In this document: piece by piece, positions 7,855 through 17,271 of the stretch | Position numbering within the stretch: position 1 is the first letter of the stretch | Layout of the letters: every line of letters starts with the position of its first letter | Origin: an uncultured Methylophilaceae bacterium | GTDB taxonomy: Bacteria > Pseudomonadota > Gammaproteobacteria > Burkholderiales > Methylophilaceae | Reading direction: 5' to 3' | NCBI GenBank assembly: GCA_903834185.1 | Contig: CAILHX010000056.1 | Location: forward strand, 1 to 55,125 | DNA: 55,125 nucleotides | Translations under genes and position numbers: made by a program | The notes under the pieces: model-generated | Database searches by the model: none | What the model was told of the DNA's origin: nothing | What the model saw: the letters and a program-made list of their open reading frames with translations, nothing else

Positions 7855-8856
7855 TTACTGCTTCACCGCCACCGTTTTATCAAAATCTGCTGCCAGCGCA
7901 CTATCTATCCCTGCAAGCGTCACGCTGACCTTCTGCACTGCGGCCTGATCTCCGTGCCGGGAGGCAAATACGCCGGTACGGTACAGCGCTTCGGCATGGC
8001 GCGGATTAAGCGCCAGCGCACTGGTATAGGACTTCTGCGCTTCGTCCGGCTGCCCAAGACCTTCCTGTGCAGACCCCAGCTCGTACCAGGCTTCGGCATT
8101 GGTAGGTTCGGCCTTGACCCAGCGCTGGCTTACTTCCAGCAGTTTTGCAAAGTCGTCGTTCAGGTGCGGTAGCGCCATCTGCATGAAAAATGGCTTGTCT
8201 ATATCCGGCAGCTCCCAGAACGCCTGTCCCTTGATCGGCAATTCGGCTTTTTCCGTCTTTTTTTGCAGGTTGATGATCCATTCCACTGGGATGGCATAGA
8301 AATAGGCATTACTGCCCGGCGTCTTGAAGGTGTTGAGACCGAGCAGGTTGCCATTATCGTCGAATATCGGGCTACCGCTGGCACCCAGAGTGAACCTCGC
8401 ATTGGTGCGTATGATGTTACCGCCATCGAACGGATACAGCGACTTGATCTGACCGCCGATTGCCCTGGTGCCACCATCGGAGTTTCCGATAGACAAGACG
8501 TGTGTGCCTTTGCTCAGGCTGGCGGTGCTGCCCATAGGCACGGACGCCATGGGCATGGTCTCTACGTTCAGCAGGCACAGATCGTGAAAGATGTCGGCCT
8601 GCACCGACTCCAGCCGGTATGCGTCATCGCCTTGCGATACCCAGGCCTTTGCGGTTCTGCGCAGCACATGGCAATCGGTTGCTACCTGGTTCGGCCCCAC
8701 CACCACGCCCGAACCGTAAGCCAGGCCTCCTGCGTCGTCATAGCCGCGAACCAGCACTACGGAGAAGAAAGTCTTCATGTACAAGGCCTGGTCGAATGCC
8801 AGCGCGTGTTGAGACAAAAGCAGCAAGGACAAAGCGAAGATGGTAGGGCGGCGCAT
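7855..8856 (-). CDS. Secreted trypsin-like serine protease with C-terminal TPR motifs
   Basis: A signal peptide (residues 1-20, ending SQHALA) leads into a chymotrypsin-fold domain. The triad reads His63 in ATDCHVL, Asp92 in FHDLCLL and Ser160 in GASGSP. The last of these is the common GxSGxP with Ser for the second Gly. After about residue 210, two or three TPR-like helices follow (AEAWYELGSAQEGLGQPDEA and ALNPRHAEALYRTGVF). The protease half resembles the S1C/DegP-like group without a PDZ domain; the TPR tail may replace it as the partner-binding part. It is likely periplasmic. AAGGAAA stands 8 bp before the ATG. The gene is alone; its target is unknown. Confidence 0.85.
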   Translation of the reverse strand: MRRPTIFALSLLLLSQHALAFDQALYMKTFFSVVLVRGYDDAGGLAYGSGVVVGPNQVATDCHVLRRTAKAWVSQGDDAYRLESVQADIFHDLCLLNVETMPMASVPMGSTASLSKGTHVLSIGNSDGGTRAIGGQIKSLYPFDGGNIIRTNARFTLGASGSPIFDDNGNLLGLNTFKTPGSNAYFYAIPVEWIINLQKKTEKAELPIKGQAFWELPDIDKPFFMQMALPHLNDDFAKLLEVSQRWVKAEPTNAEAWYELGSAQEGLGQPDEAQKSYTSALALNPRHAEALYRTGVFASRHGDQAAVQKVSVTLAGIDSALAADFDKTVAVKQ

Positions 8857-8927
8857 GATTTCAGTTTCCTTTGTCGAATTTAATTGACAGACTGTTCACC
8901 ATGGAAAAAGGTTCCGCAAAAGGTTCC

Positions 8928-8957
8928 TTGTGATGAGGTGCAACACAGGGCTACAAT
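8928..8957 (+). promoter_or_regulatory. Possible uvrB promoter
   Basis: TTGTGA and TACAAT are separated by 18 bp and end 24 bp before the uvrB ATG. I looked for a LexA box (CTGT-N8-ACAG) here and found none. Confidence 0.42.
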
Positions 8958-8981
8958 TGAATGCTTGCTTCAGTTTGAATT

Positions 8982-11006
8982 ATGCCTATCTCTTTTCCTA
9001 ATAGTCTATACCAGTTGCACCAGCCATTCCTGCCTGCTGGCGACCAGCCGCAAGCCATAGAACAGCTGGTGGACGGTATCAATAATGGCTTGAAATTCCA
9101 GACCTTGCTCGGCGTCACCGGCTCGGGCAAGACCTATACCATGGCCAATGTCATCGCGCGTATGGGCAGGCCGGCAATGGTGATGGCGCCGAACAAGACC
9201 CTGGCTGCGCAACTGTATTCCGAGTTCCGTGAATTCTTTCCGCATAACGCGGTGGAATATTTCGTCTCTTATTACGATTACTACCAGCCGGAAGCTTACG
9301 TGCCGTCTCGTGACCTGTTCATCGAGAAAGACTCCAGCATCAACGAGCACATCGAACAGATGCGCCTGTCTGCCACCAAGGCATTGCTGGAGCGCGAGGA
9401 TTGCATCATCGTCGCCACCGTCTCTGCCATTTACGGTATCGGCGACCCAGTGGATTACCACGGCATGGTGTTGCATCTCACCCAGGGCGAGAAGATCAGC
9501 CAGCGCGATGTGATCCTGCGCCTGACCGGCATGCAGTACGACCGCAACGATTACGACTTTTCTCGCGGTACTTTCAGGGTGAGGGGAGAGGTCATCGACG
9601 TGTTCCCCGCGGAAAGCTCCGAGACCGCGCTGCGTATCACCCTGTTCGATGATGAAGTCGAAGCACTCACCATGTTCGACCCGCTCACCGGACAGATTTT
9701 CAACAAGGTGCCGCGCTTCACCGTTTACCCCTCCAGCCACTACGTCACGCCGCGCGAGACCACGTTAAAGGCCATGGAGAAGATCAAGGCCGAATTGCGC
9801 GACCGCGTGGATTTTTTCGTCAGGAACGGCAAGCTGGTGGAAGCGCAACGCATAGAACAACGTACCCGCTACGATCTGGAAATGCTCAACGAGATCGGCT
9901 TCTGCAAAGGCATCGAGAATTACTCGCGCCATCTTTCCGGGCGAGCAGCGGGCGATCCGCCGCCCACCCTGATTGATTACCTGCCCAAGAATGCGTTGAT
10001 GATTATTGATGAAAGCCATGTCACCGTGCCGCAGATAGGCGGTATGTATAAAGGCGACCGTTCGCGAAAAGAGAATCTCGTCGATTACGGCTTCCGTCTG
10101 CCTTCTGCGCTGGATAACCGGCCGCTGCGCTTTGAGGAATTCGAGAAAATAATGCGCCAGTGCGTGTTCATCTCGGCAACCCCCGCCGATTATGAAGCCA
10201 CGCACCAGGAAAAAGTGGTGGAGCAAGTGGTCAGGCCAACCGGGCTGATAGACCCGGAGATCGAAGTCAAGTCAGCCGACACGCAAGTGGACGACCTGCT
10301 CTCCGAGGTGAAGAAATGCGTAGCGTTGCAAGAGCGGGTACTGGTCACCACGCTTACCAAGCGCATGGCGGAAGACCTGACCGACTACCTGGCCGAACAT
10401 GGCATCAAGGTGCGCTATCTGCATTCGGACATTGATACCGTGGAGCGGGTGGAGATTATTCGAGATCTAAGGCTGGGCGAATTCGATGTACTGATAGGCA
10501 TCAATCTATTGAGGGAAGGCCTGGATATCCCGGAAGTGTCACTGGTCGCCATTCTGGATGCCGACAAGGAAGGATTCCTGCGCTCCGAGCGTTCACTCAT
10601 CCAGACCAGCGGCCGCGCGGCAAGACACCTCAACGGCAGGGTGATCTTCTACGCCAACACCATCACCCGTTCCATGAAGCTGGCGATGGACGAGACCACG
10701 CGCCGACGCACCAAACAGACCGCGTTCAACCTGGAGCATGGCATTACCCCTGTCGGCGTCAGCAAGCGCATCAAGGACATCATCGACGGTGTGTACGACC
10801 AGGATGCAGAGAAGCAGGAGCTGAAAGTCGCGCAGACGGTTGCCAGCTATGGGCGCATGACCGAGAAGCAGATACTGAAAGAGATCAAGGATCTGGAGAA
10901 ATCCATGCTGGAAGCCGCGCGCAACCTTGAATTCGAAAAAGCGGCGGAGTTGCGTGACAAGCTGAAGAAAGTACGCGCGGTAGCCTACGATCTGCCGGAT
11001 TCCTGA
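8982..11006 (+). CDS. uvrB: UvrABC excinuclease subunit B
   Basis: UvrB verifies DNA lesions and loads UvrC in nucleotide excision repair. The 674-residue length equals the family norm. Visible parts in order: Walker [15 protein letters not shown] (near 43-56), the beta-hairpin region with [15 protein letters not shown], the helicase DESH box ([19 protein letters not shown]), motif V/VI segments [16 protein letters not shown] and QTSGRAARH, and the C-terminal UVR coiled-coil ([17 protein letters not shown]) that binds UvrC. No clear ribosome binding site precedes the ATG, but [20 protein letters not shown] fits the usual N-terminus. The gene is monocistronic, ending in a hairpin shared with convergent rne. 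Confidence 0.98.
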   Translation: MPISFPNSLYQLHQPFLPAGDQPQAIEQLVDGINNGLKFQTLLGVTGSGKTYTMANVIARMGRPAMVMAPNKTLAAQLYSEFREFFPHNAVEYFVSYYDYYQPEAYVPSRDLFIEKDSSINEHIEQMRLSATKALLEREDCIIVATVSAIYGIGDPVDYHGMVLHLTQGEKISQRDVILRLTGMQYDRNDYDFSRGTFRVRGEVIDVFPAESSETALRITLFDDEVEALTMFDPLTGQIFNKVPRFTVYPSSHYVTPRETTLKAMEKIKAELRDRVDFFVRNGKLVEAQRIEQRTRYDLEMLNEIGFCKGIENYSRHLSGRAAGDPPPTLIDYLPKNALMIIDESHVTVPQIGGMYKGDRSRKENLVDYGFRLPSALDNRPLRFEEFEKIMRQCVFISATPADYEATHQEKVVEQVVRPTGLIDPEIEVKSADTQVDDLLSEVKKCVALQERVLVTTLTKRMAEDLTDYLAEHGIKVRYLHSDIDTVERVEIIRDLRLGEFDVLIGINLLREGLDIPEVSLVAILDADKEGFLRSERSLIQTSGRAARHLNGRVIFYANTITRSMKLAMDETTRRRTKQTAFNLEHGITPVGVSKRIKDIIDGVYDQDAEKQELKVAQTVASYGRMTEKQILKEIKDLEKSMLEAARNLEFEKAAELRDKLKKVRAVAYDLPDS

Positions 11007-11028
11007 AACAGCATGCAGTAGCAACCAA

Positions 11029-11057
11029 AACAAAGCCCCGACCAGCGGGGCTTTGTT
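11029..11057. terminator. Terminator between convergent uvrB and rne
   Basis: AACAAAGCCCCG (11029-11040) pairs with CGGGGCTTTGTT (11046-11057) around a 5-base loop. The stem is strong and GC-rich with short T tracts in both directions, so it probably serves both genes. Confidence 0.75.
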
Positions 11058-11082
11058 CATTGCAGCGGTAGGAGCATCAAAG

Positions 11083-13671
11083 CTATTTCTGCGTCTCTAT
11101 CATCACCAAAGGCTCATCAGCAGCTTTTTCCGCTTTAGCCATCTTTTGCCATGCAGCAGGCTTGGCTTTGCGTGGTGCGGGTTTCTCTTCAACAACCTCT
11201 GCTGGAGCAGGGATGCTGCGCGTTTCAACCAGTTCCAGCCCGGCACTCGCCAGATCTACCACGATCGGTTTCGCGGCCTTGGGGCGGCGTGGCGAGCGTG
11301 GTTTACGATCCGGCTTTTCAGCCGCAGCCGTATCAACCGATTCCTGTGGTACCGGTTGATCTGCCGATTGAGGTATCAGGGCTTGTTGCACCGGTTCCGG
11401 TCTGGTTTCGATGAAGGTTTCTGCTACCGGAGTTTGCATCACCTCAGGCTGAAATGCCGGTGCAGTATCCATCACGGGCGCTGCCTGCATGTTTGAGGAT
11501 TGCAATTCGGCGTTTTCGGCTGGTGCCGGACGATTGGCGCGGTCACCGCGACCACGTCCGCCACGACCACCACGACGGCTGCGTTTAGGTTCACCGACGG
11601 TATTGCCGTCAACTTCATTGGCAGCTTGCGGTTTGTTGTCGCGCTCAACACGTTCCGGACGCTCTGTGCGTTCAGGACGTTCTGCACGCTCCGGACGCGG
11701 TGGACGAGCTTCGCGCGGCTCGCGCGGTTCACGTGGAGGACGCGCATCCTGCTTGCCTTGGTTTTGTAAATCGCGATTCTGTTGATCACGGTTCTGCGAG
11801 TCCCTGTTTTGTGGCTCACGACCTTCCTGTGCCGGGCGTTGGCTACCATCACGACCGCCATCGCGACCATTACGGCCACCGCGATTGCCTCTGTCGTTAC
11901 GATCCGGGCGACCACTGCGATGCGGGTGGCTGCTCACAGGTTTGTTACGGTTAGGTCTGCTTTCCTTGCTAGGCTCGCTAGGCTTGCTGACGATACCCAG
12001 CCAGGATTTGATACGTCCGAACAGGCTCACGGAAGGGCTGACTTCGGTCGCCACAGGTGCAGGTTGTGCCGGCCTGATGCCTTTGACGGCAGCTTCCTGA
12101 CGCATGGGCTTGGCTTCCTGCTTGCCGTTACCGTTACCGCCGGATTCTTCGGATTCCGTAGGCATTTCCACCAGCTCGTAGCTGCGGACGTTGTCGTTAT
12201 CGCCTTTCTCATCTTCACGCAGGCGCACGATGGTGTAGTTGGGTGTTTCCAGATGTATATTGGGAATCAGGATCACGTTCACATCCATGCGCTGTTCAAC
12301 GGCATGAATATCGCTACGCTTCTCATTGAGCAGGAAGGTGGCGACTTCTACCGGCAACTGAACCTGTACCGCGCCGGTGTTTTCCTTCATCGACTCTTCC
12401 TGCACGATGCGCAGGATGTGCAAGGCGGTGGATTCGATACCGCGTATATGGCCAGTACCGTGGCAGCGCGGGCAGGGGATATGGTTGGATTCGCCCAGGC
12501 TCGGACGCAAACGCTGACGCGAAAGCTCCAGCAGGCCGAACCGCGATATCTTGCCGGTCTGCACGCGTGCACGGTCGTAATGCAGGGCGTCGCGCAGGCG
12601 ATTCTCCACTTCACGCTGGTTGCGCGCGCTTTCCATATCGATAAAGTCGATCACCACCAGGCCGCCCAGGTCACGCAGGCGTAGCTGGCGCGCCACTTCT
12701 TCGGCGGCTTCCAGATTGGTATTGAATGCGGTTTGTTCGATGTCGCTGCCTTTGGTGGCGCGACCGGAGTTCACGTCCACGGAAACCAGCGCTTCGGTGT
12801 GGTCGATGACGATGGCGCCGCCTGAAGGCAGGCGTACTTCACGTGCAAATGCAGTCTCGATCTGATGTTCGATCTGGAAACGCGAGAACAGGGGCACATC
12901 GTCACTATATAGCTTGACGCGACCCACGGTGGCAGGCATCACGTGATTCATGAACTGCACTGCCTGTTCGTAGATGTCCGGCGTATCAATCAGTATCTCG
13001 CCGATATCCGGTTGGTAATAGTCGCGTATGGCGCGGATCACCAGACTGCCTTCCTGATAGATCAGGAAAGCGCCTTTTTGCAGGTTGGAAGCGTTTTCGA
13101 TCGCGCTCCATAATTGCAGCAGGTAGTTCAGATCCCATTGCAGCTCTTCAAAATTGCGGCCTATGCCTGCGGTACGGGCGATGATGCTCATGCCGGAAGG
13201 GACTTCCAGTTGGGCCATCACGTCGCGCAGTTCGTTGCGGTCTTCGCCTTCGATACGGCGCGATACGCCACCGCCACGGGGATTGTTAGGCATCAGCACC
13301 AGATAACGACCGGCCAGACTGATAAAGGTGGTGAGCGCAGCGCCTTTATTGCCGCGTTCGTCTTTTTCTACCTGTACGATGATTTCCTGGCCTTCGCGCA
13401 TCACGTCCTGAATGCGTTTGCCGTCGGCGTCGCTGATATAGTTGCTGCGGGCGATTTCCTTGAAGGGCAGGAAGCCGTGCCTATCCGTGCCGTAATTGAC
13501 AAAGGCAGCTTCCAGACTGGGTTCGATGCGAGTAATTACGCCTTTGTAGATATTACTTTTGCGTTGCTCTTTACCTGCGTGTTCGATGTCGAGGTCGATC
13601 AGGCGTTGACCATCAACGATGGCGACACGTAGCTCTTCAGCCTGTGTCGCATTGAATAACATGCGTTTCAT
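11083..13671 (-). CDS. rne: Ribonuclease E
   Basis: RNase E is the main single-strand endoribonuclease for mRNA decay and rRNA/tRNA processing. The 862 residues split into a conserved catalytic half and a disordered scaffold half. The S1 domain spans about 38-120. The 5'-sensor/RNase H-like region and DNase-I-like subdomain follow, with metal ligands Asp299 ([12 protein letters not shown]) and Asp342 (VVIDFIDM). The Zn-link is C400-P-R-C403. From about residue 520 the protein is Pro/Arg/Glu rich, with QNRD-type and PERxER-type tandem motifs, [12 protein letters not shown]-like RNA-binding patches and a final Ala/Pro/Lys part. The start ATG has GGGAG 9 bp upstream. Shorter than E. coli RNase E (1061), as in other Betaproteobacteria. 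It is divergent from rluC. Confidence 0.96.
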   Translation of the reverse strand: MKRMLFNATQAEELRVAIVDGQRLIDLDIEHAGKEQRKSNIYKGVITRIEPSLEAAFVNYGTDRHGFLPFKEIARSNYISDADGKRIQDVMREGQEIIVQVEKDERGNKGAALTTFISLAGRYLVLMPNNPRGGGVSRRIEGEDRNELRDVMAQLEVPSGMSIIARTAGIGRNFEELQWDLNYLLQLWSAIENASNLQKGAFLIYQEGSLVIRAIRDYYQPDIGEILIDTPDIYEQAVQFMNHVMPATVGRVKLYSDDVPLFSRFQIEHQIETAFAREVRLPSGGAIVIDHTEALVSVDVNSGRATKGSDIEQTAFNTNLEAAEEVARQLRLRDLGGLVVIDFIDMESARNQREVENRLRDALHYDRARVQTGKISRFGLLELSRQRLRPSLGESNHIPCPRCHGTGHIRGIESTALHILRIVQEESMKENTGAVQVQLPVEVATFLLNEKRSDIHAVEQRMDVNVILIPNIHLETPNYTIVRLREDEKGDNDNVRSYELVEMPTESEESGGNGNGKQEAKPMRQEAAVKGIRPAQPAPVATEVSPSVSLFGRIKSWLGIVSKPSEPSKESRPNRNKPVSSHPHRSGRPDRNDRGNRGGRNGRDGGRDGSQRPAQEGREPQNRDSQNRDQQNRDLQNQGKQDARPPREPREPREARPPRPERAERPERTERPERVERDNKPQAANEVDGNTVGEPKRSRRGGRGGRGRGDRANRPAPAENAELQSSNMQAAPVMDTAPAFQPEVMQTPVAETFIETRPEPVQQALIPQSADQPVPQESVDTAAAEKPDRKPRSPRRPKAAKPIVVDLASAGLELVETRSIPAPAEVVEEKPAPRKAKPAAWQKMAKAEKAADEPLVMIETQK

Positions 13672-13941
13672 TATTATTATCTCCCGCGCTCATGCGGGTG
13701 CAAAACGCCCAAACCTAAAAGGTCAGGGAAGAACAGTCGGGGCAGGGGCAAAAATACCGCGTAGCTGCGATGCAGGCTTAATACAACCAAGCCCGCTAGT
13801 ACCAATCTCACCAGCACTAAGCCAACTAGAACCAAGCCGACCAGGATTCGCTGTCAGGCGCTGGTCGTACGTGCAGGAGCTATACATGCATTTCTCCTGT
13901 AATTCCATTTTGCATCAATTCGTTAGCGCATAAAGCTAACG
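13672..13941 (-). promoter_or_regulatory. Structured 5' leader of rne
   Basis: The rne gene is preceded by a long non-coding stretch. On the rne strand it holds at least three inverted repeats. The first is CGTTAGC...GCTAACG (13941-13921) next to an A/T-rich ATATTATAC that could be a -10. The second is CAGGAG...CTCCTG (13899-13874), which encloses an AGGAGAAATG start-like site followed by a stop after three codons. The third is CCCGC-ATGAGC-GCGGG (13698-13683), whose right arm covers the GGGAG ribosome binding site. Between them lies a G/T-rich imperfect repeat around GGCTTGG. RNase E is known to autoregulate through its leader in enterics; such regulation here is inference. Confidence 0.45.
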
Positions 13942-14249
13942 TATAATATAAATTCTGCGGCACGGCTTTGCCCGGTGCGACTATCGTTTACAATATCCCG
14001 AATGTTCTCGCCGCGATGCTAATTCAAATTAGCGTATCGTGAAGCGGCAGCGCTTGAGCGCAATTATGTGAAAATTTCCGGATTCGTCACAGGCAAAATA
14101 GGTTGCGCTGGGAACCAAGTGTATTTTCGTTTTTAACTAAAACTTGCTACTTTTCGGCTGACTATTGCGATCATTAGGCATTAATCAGGTGCGATGGTGA
14201 GCAAAATTAACCAAAAATTCTTTAACTTCAAGCGACAAGTATAGGCTAC
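13942..14249. other. Non-coding stretch between rne leader and rluC
   Basis: About 300 bp with no gene I can support. It is A/T-richer than its surroundings toward rluC. It must hold the rluC promoter and possibly the upstream part of the rne promoter, but no pair of hexamers stands out. Confidence 0.5.
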
Positions 14250-15203
14250 ATGGTAGAAATAGGCAAAAATTCTGTGACCACCCTCACTGTTGATGAAGGC
14301 GGCGAAGGACAACGCATAGATAACTTTTTGACGCGCCATCTGAAAGGCGTGCCGAAAAGCCACATCTACCGCATCTTGCGCAGTGGAGAAGTGCGGGTCA
14401 ACAGCAAGCGCATAGATGCGACCCACAGGCTGCAGATAGGCGAAGTGCTACGTATCCCTCCGGTACGCACCGCCGCGCCACAAGCCAAGCCGGGTGCACT
14501 TCCTACCACTATACTGTTTACCGATTCGGTGATCTATGAAGACGATGCAATGCTGGCGCTGGATAAACCCGCGGGGATGGCGGTACACGGCGGTAGCGGT
14601 ATTTCGCGTGGGGTTATCGAACAACTGCGCTACGAACGCCCGCAAGCCAAATTTCTTGAGCTGGCGCACAGGCTGGACAGGGAAACCTCCGGCGTATTGC
14701 TGATAGGAAAAAAGCGTAGTGCGTTGACTGCATTGCATGAAATGATGCGGCACAACCAGATGAACAAGCGTTATCTGATGCTGGTCAAGGGTGTATGGAG
14801 GAACCAGAAACAGCGTGTGGTGTTGCCTTTACAGAAGTATGAGCTTGAGAACGGCGAGAAGCGCGTCACAGTGGAAGAGGGTGGTCAGCATTCGGAGACC
14901 ATCTTTCATTTACGCGAAAATCTGGGAGAGTTCTCGCTGCTTGAAGCCGAATTGATCACCGGCAGAACGCATCAGTTGCGCGTACAACTGGCGCATCTGG
15001 GTTTCCCTATCCTGGGCGATGACAAATACGGTGATTTTGCACTGAATAAGATACTGCAGAAGAAGGGGTTGAAACGCATGTTTCTGCATTCCGCAGAAAC
15101 CCGGCTCAAACACCCGCTAAGCGGCGATGCGCTGGAACTCAAGGCACCGTTACCCACTGACCTTGAACGTTTTTTGAATGGCTTGAGGGTAGCCCATGAC
15201 TGA
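14250..15203 (+). CDS. rluC: 23S rRNA pseudouridine synthase RluC
   Basis: This RluA-family enzyme isomerises uridines 955, 2504 and 2580 (E. coli numbering) of 23S rRNA. The 317-residue protein begins with an S4 RNA-binding domain (about 20-75: IDNFLTRHLKGVPKSHIYRI) and continues as the synthase domain. The catalytic Asp143 sits in the family signature HRLDRETSGVLL, and the later GRTHQLRVQLAHLGFPILGD block is intact. The rluC role rather than rluD is supported by the place opposite rne, as in many Proteobacteria. The last 8 bp overlap the next gene (ATGACTGA), so translation is coupled. Confidence 0.92.
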   Translation: MVEIGKNSVTTLTVDEGGEGQRIDNFLTRHLKGVPKSHIYRILRSGEVRVNSKRIDATHRLQIGEVLRIPPVRTAAPQAKPGALPTTILFTDSVIYEDDAMLALDKPAGMAVHGGSGISRGVIEQLRYERPQAKFLELAHRLDRETSGVLLIGKKRSALTALHEMMRHNQMNKRYLMLVKGVWRNQKQRVVLPLQKYELENGEKRVTVEEGGQHSETIFHLRENLGEFSLLEAELITGRTHQLRVQLAHLGFPILGDDKYGDFALNKILQKKGLKRMFLHSAETRLKHPLSGDALELKAPLPTDLERFLNGLRVAHD

Positions 15204-15864
15204 ACGCAAGGTGAAGCAGTTCGAGTTGCTGATATTTGATTGGGATGGAACGCTTGCCGATTCGACGCGCGCCATTGTTGATGCGGTTTATCATGCCTGC
15301 GATATGGTAGGCATAGAGAGACCCGGTGAACAGGCAGCCTGCGACATTATCGGTCTGGAATTACGGGTCGCTTTGAAGGCACTGTTCGATACGGTCGACG
15401 ACGACACTCTGGCCAGCCTGGTGATGCATTATCAACGCCACTTTGCCGCGATCCAGAACGACATCGTGCTGTTCGACGGGGTTTATGATGCGTTGAAAAC
15501 CTTATCAGAGCGGGGTTTTATGCTGACGGTGGCATCGGGTAAAGGTCGAAACGGCTTGCAGCATGCTGTTGAGCGTTCCGGCCTGAGTGATTTGATTCTG
15601 ACAAAACGTAGCGCGGATGATTGTTTCTCCAAGCCGCATCCGCAAATGCTGCATGAGATCATGGATGAACTGGGCGTGGATAAAAGCCGTAGCGTGATGA
15701 TAGGTGACACTATATTTGACATGCAGATGGCGCAGAATGCAGGGATAGCTAGCCTGGCTGTGAGTTACGGTGCGCAAGTGGCTGAAAAGCTGTACCCTTA
15801 CGCACCTTTGGCTTGTTTTGATAGTTTTGCTAAACTCTACACATGGCTAAGCACCAACGCTTGA
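15196..15864 (+). CDS. HAD-superfamily hydrolase (phosphoglycolate phosphatase-like)
   Basis: The 222-residue protein has the HAD core. Motif I is FDWDGTLADST with nucleophile Asp15 and acid Asp17. A helical cap follows at about 25-90. Motif II Ser/Thr is near VASGK, motif III Lys is in CFSKPHPQML, and motif IV is MIGDTIFDMQMAQNAG. The layout matches subfamily IA phosphatases such as Gph, but the substrate cannot be assigned. The ATG overlaps the rluC stop, and its own stop overlaps the Rieske gene by 22 bp, so the three genes form one operon. This grouping recurs next to rne/rluC in Betaproteobacteria. Confidence 0.88.
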   Translation: MTERKVKQFELLIFDWDGTLADSTRAIVDAVYHACDMVGIERPGEQAACDIIGLELRVALKALFDTVDDDTLASLVMHYQRHFAAIQNDIVLFDGVYDALKTLSERGFMLTVASGKGRNGLQHAVERSGLSDLILTKRSADDCFSKPHPQMLHEIMDELGVDKSRSVMIGDTIFDMQMAQNAGIASLAVSYGAQVAEKLYPYAPLACFDSFAKLYTWLSTNA

Positions 15865-16235
15865 TCTGTAGCAGCGGCGACTTGCTGGAGCAGGGTAGCG
15901 GCGTGCGTTTTACTTTTGAATCCGGCGGCGTGCCACATTCCGGCTTTGTAATCCGATATCTGGGTATAGTGCATGGCTATCTCAACCAGTGCGCGCATGT
16001 GCCGGTAGAACTGGACTGGGAAGAAGGCGAGTTTTTCGACCTCACCAAGCATAGCCTGATATGTTCTACCCATGGGGCGCAGTATCATCCGGCTACAGGG
16101 CGTTGCTTTATGGGACCATGCAGCGGAAAATCGTTGCAAAAACTGGATGTGATAGAACAGGACGGCAGCATTTATATTACCGAGACATATGTGATCAAGC
16201 CATATGTCATTAATCCGGGGTTGAAAGAATCCTAG
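15843..16235 (+). CDS. Rieske [2Fe-2S] domain protein
   Basis: The 130-residue protein is a free-standing Rieske ferredoxin-like domain. The cluster ligands are C50-A-H52 and C74-S-T-H77, followed by the GCFMGPCSGKSL-like loop (here GRCFMGPCSGKSLQ) usual for this small family. The spacing between the two ligand pairs is longer than the 15-17 residues of the classical dioxygenase ferredoxins, with an acidic insert LDWEEGEFFDL. No signal peptide or membrane helix is present, so it is soluble and cytosolic. Its electron partner is unknown. It overlaps the upstream HAD gene, and sppA follows 68 bp later. Confidence 0.88.
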   Translation: MAKHQRLICSSGDLLEQGSGVRFTFESGGVPHSGFVIRYLGIVHGYLNQCAHVPVELDWEEGEFFDLTKHSLICSTHGAQYHPATGRCFMGPCSGKSLQKLDVIEQDGSIYITETYVIKPYVINPGLKES

Positions 16236-16243
16236 TTTGAATG

Positions 16244-16285
16244 AATCATATTCGACGAATCATCATTTTTGACAAAATCATCATT
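16244..16285. repeat. Three short direct repeats upstream of sppA
   Basis: AATCATATT at 16244, AATCATCATT at 16258 and AATCATCATT at 16276 are spaced 14 and 18 bp apart around a TTGACA (16269-16274). TTGACA could be a -35, but I see no good -10 at 16-18 bp. A regulator site or chance A/T repetition are both possible. Confidence 0.35.
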
Positions 16286-16303
16286 ACAGAGAGCTAGCAT
16301 CAC

Positions 16304-17227
16304 ATGAGCGAAGAAAACTGGGAAAGAGCCGCCATAGAGAAGATCGCGCTGAGTTCCTTGCAGGAGCATAAACGCGCGCGCAGATGGGGTATCTTCTTCA
16401 AATCATTGGCTTTTATTTATCTGTTCGCGTTGCTGTTCATGGCTGGCGACTGGTTTGGAGCCGGTAATTATAGCGGTCCGCATACCGCCATCATTGATAT
16501 CAAGGGCGAGATCGGCGACGGCGAAGCAGTGAATGCAGAAGATACGGTAGCCAGCCTGCAGTCGGCTTTCGAAAACAAGAATACCAAAGGCATCATCCTG
16601 CGCATCAACAGCCCTGGGGGCAGCCCGGTACAGGCAGGAATCATCAATGACGAGATCACGCGCCTGCGCAAATTGCATCCAAAAGTGCCGATCTATGCCG
16701 TGGTGGAAGATATCTGCGCTTCCGGCGGTTATTACATCGCGGTGGCTGCCGACAAAATCTATGTCGACAAGGCCAGCATCGTCGGTTCCATCGGCGTATT
16801 GATGGACGGCTTCGGCTTTACCGGAACCATGGAGAAGTTTGGAGTTGAACGCCGGTTACTCACTGCAGGGACGAATAAAGCCATGCTCGACCCATTTTCC
16901 CCGGTGAATCCAAAACACAAAGCCTACGCACAGCAGATGCTGAACGACATTCATCAGCAATTCATCGACACCGTGCGCCAGGGTCGTGGAGAACGCTTGA
17001 AAGAGACGCCGGAAATATTCTCAGGCCTGTTCTGGACCGGAGAGAAAAGCATAGAACTCGGCCTGGCTGACGGACTGGGTAGTACAGACAGTGTGGCGCG
17101 TGATGTCATCAAGGAAGAGAATCTGGTGGATTTCACCACCCACGAAGGCTTTGCTGACCGCGTTGCCAAACACTTTGGCGCATCGGCAGTGCATGCGCTG
17201 TTTGGGTCAACTTTCAAGCTTCACTAA
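16304..17227 (+). CDS. sppA: Signal peptide peptidase SppA, short form (S49)
   Basis: SppA is a membrane-anchored serine protease that degrades cleaved signal peptides. The 307-residue protein has one N-terminal membrane helix (about 32-50, LAFIYLFALLFMAGDW) and a single S49 domain, as in Bacillus SppA, unlike the duplicated E. coli form. The Ser-Lys dyad is visible: Ser140 in DICASGGYYIA and Lys192 in AGTNKAMLDPF. The RINSPGGSPVQ block is the usual substrate-groove signature. The expected assembly is an octameric dome on the periplasmic face. The ribosome binding site is weak (AGAGAG). It follows the Rieske gene and precedes the FecR/SPOR gene by 44 bp. Confidence 0.93.
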   Translation: MSEENWERAAIEKIALSSLQEHKRARRWGIFFKSLAFIYLFALLFMAGDWFGAGNYSGPHTAIIDIKGEIGDGEAVNAEDTVASLQSAFENKNTKGIILRINSPGGSPVQAGIINDEITRLRKLHPKVPIYAVVEDICASGGYYIAVAADKIYVDKASIVGSIGVLMDGFGFTGTMEKFGVERRLLTAGTNKAMLDPFSPVNPKHKAYAQQMLNDIHQQFIDTVRQGRGERLKETPEIFSGLFWTGEKSIELGLADGLGSTDSVARDVIKEENLVDFTTHEGFADRVAKHFGASAVHALFGSTFKLH

Positions 17228-17271
17228 TTTCAACCTTTACTAGCGCATAAAAATATAACGGGGAAACGCAA

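Noticed and set aside
8857-8981. LexA box before uvrB
   Set aside because: No CTGT-N8-ACAG dyad is present.
11782-12684. 300-codon plus-strand open frame antisense to rne
   Set aside because: It mirrors the repetitive, Arg-rich RNase E tail and catalytic half; no ribosome binding site or known motif.
13723-13908. 61-codon open frame in the rne leader
   Set aside because: No recognisable features; the region is better explained as structured leader RNA. Kept only as part of the leader.
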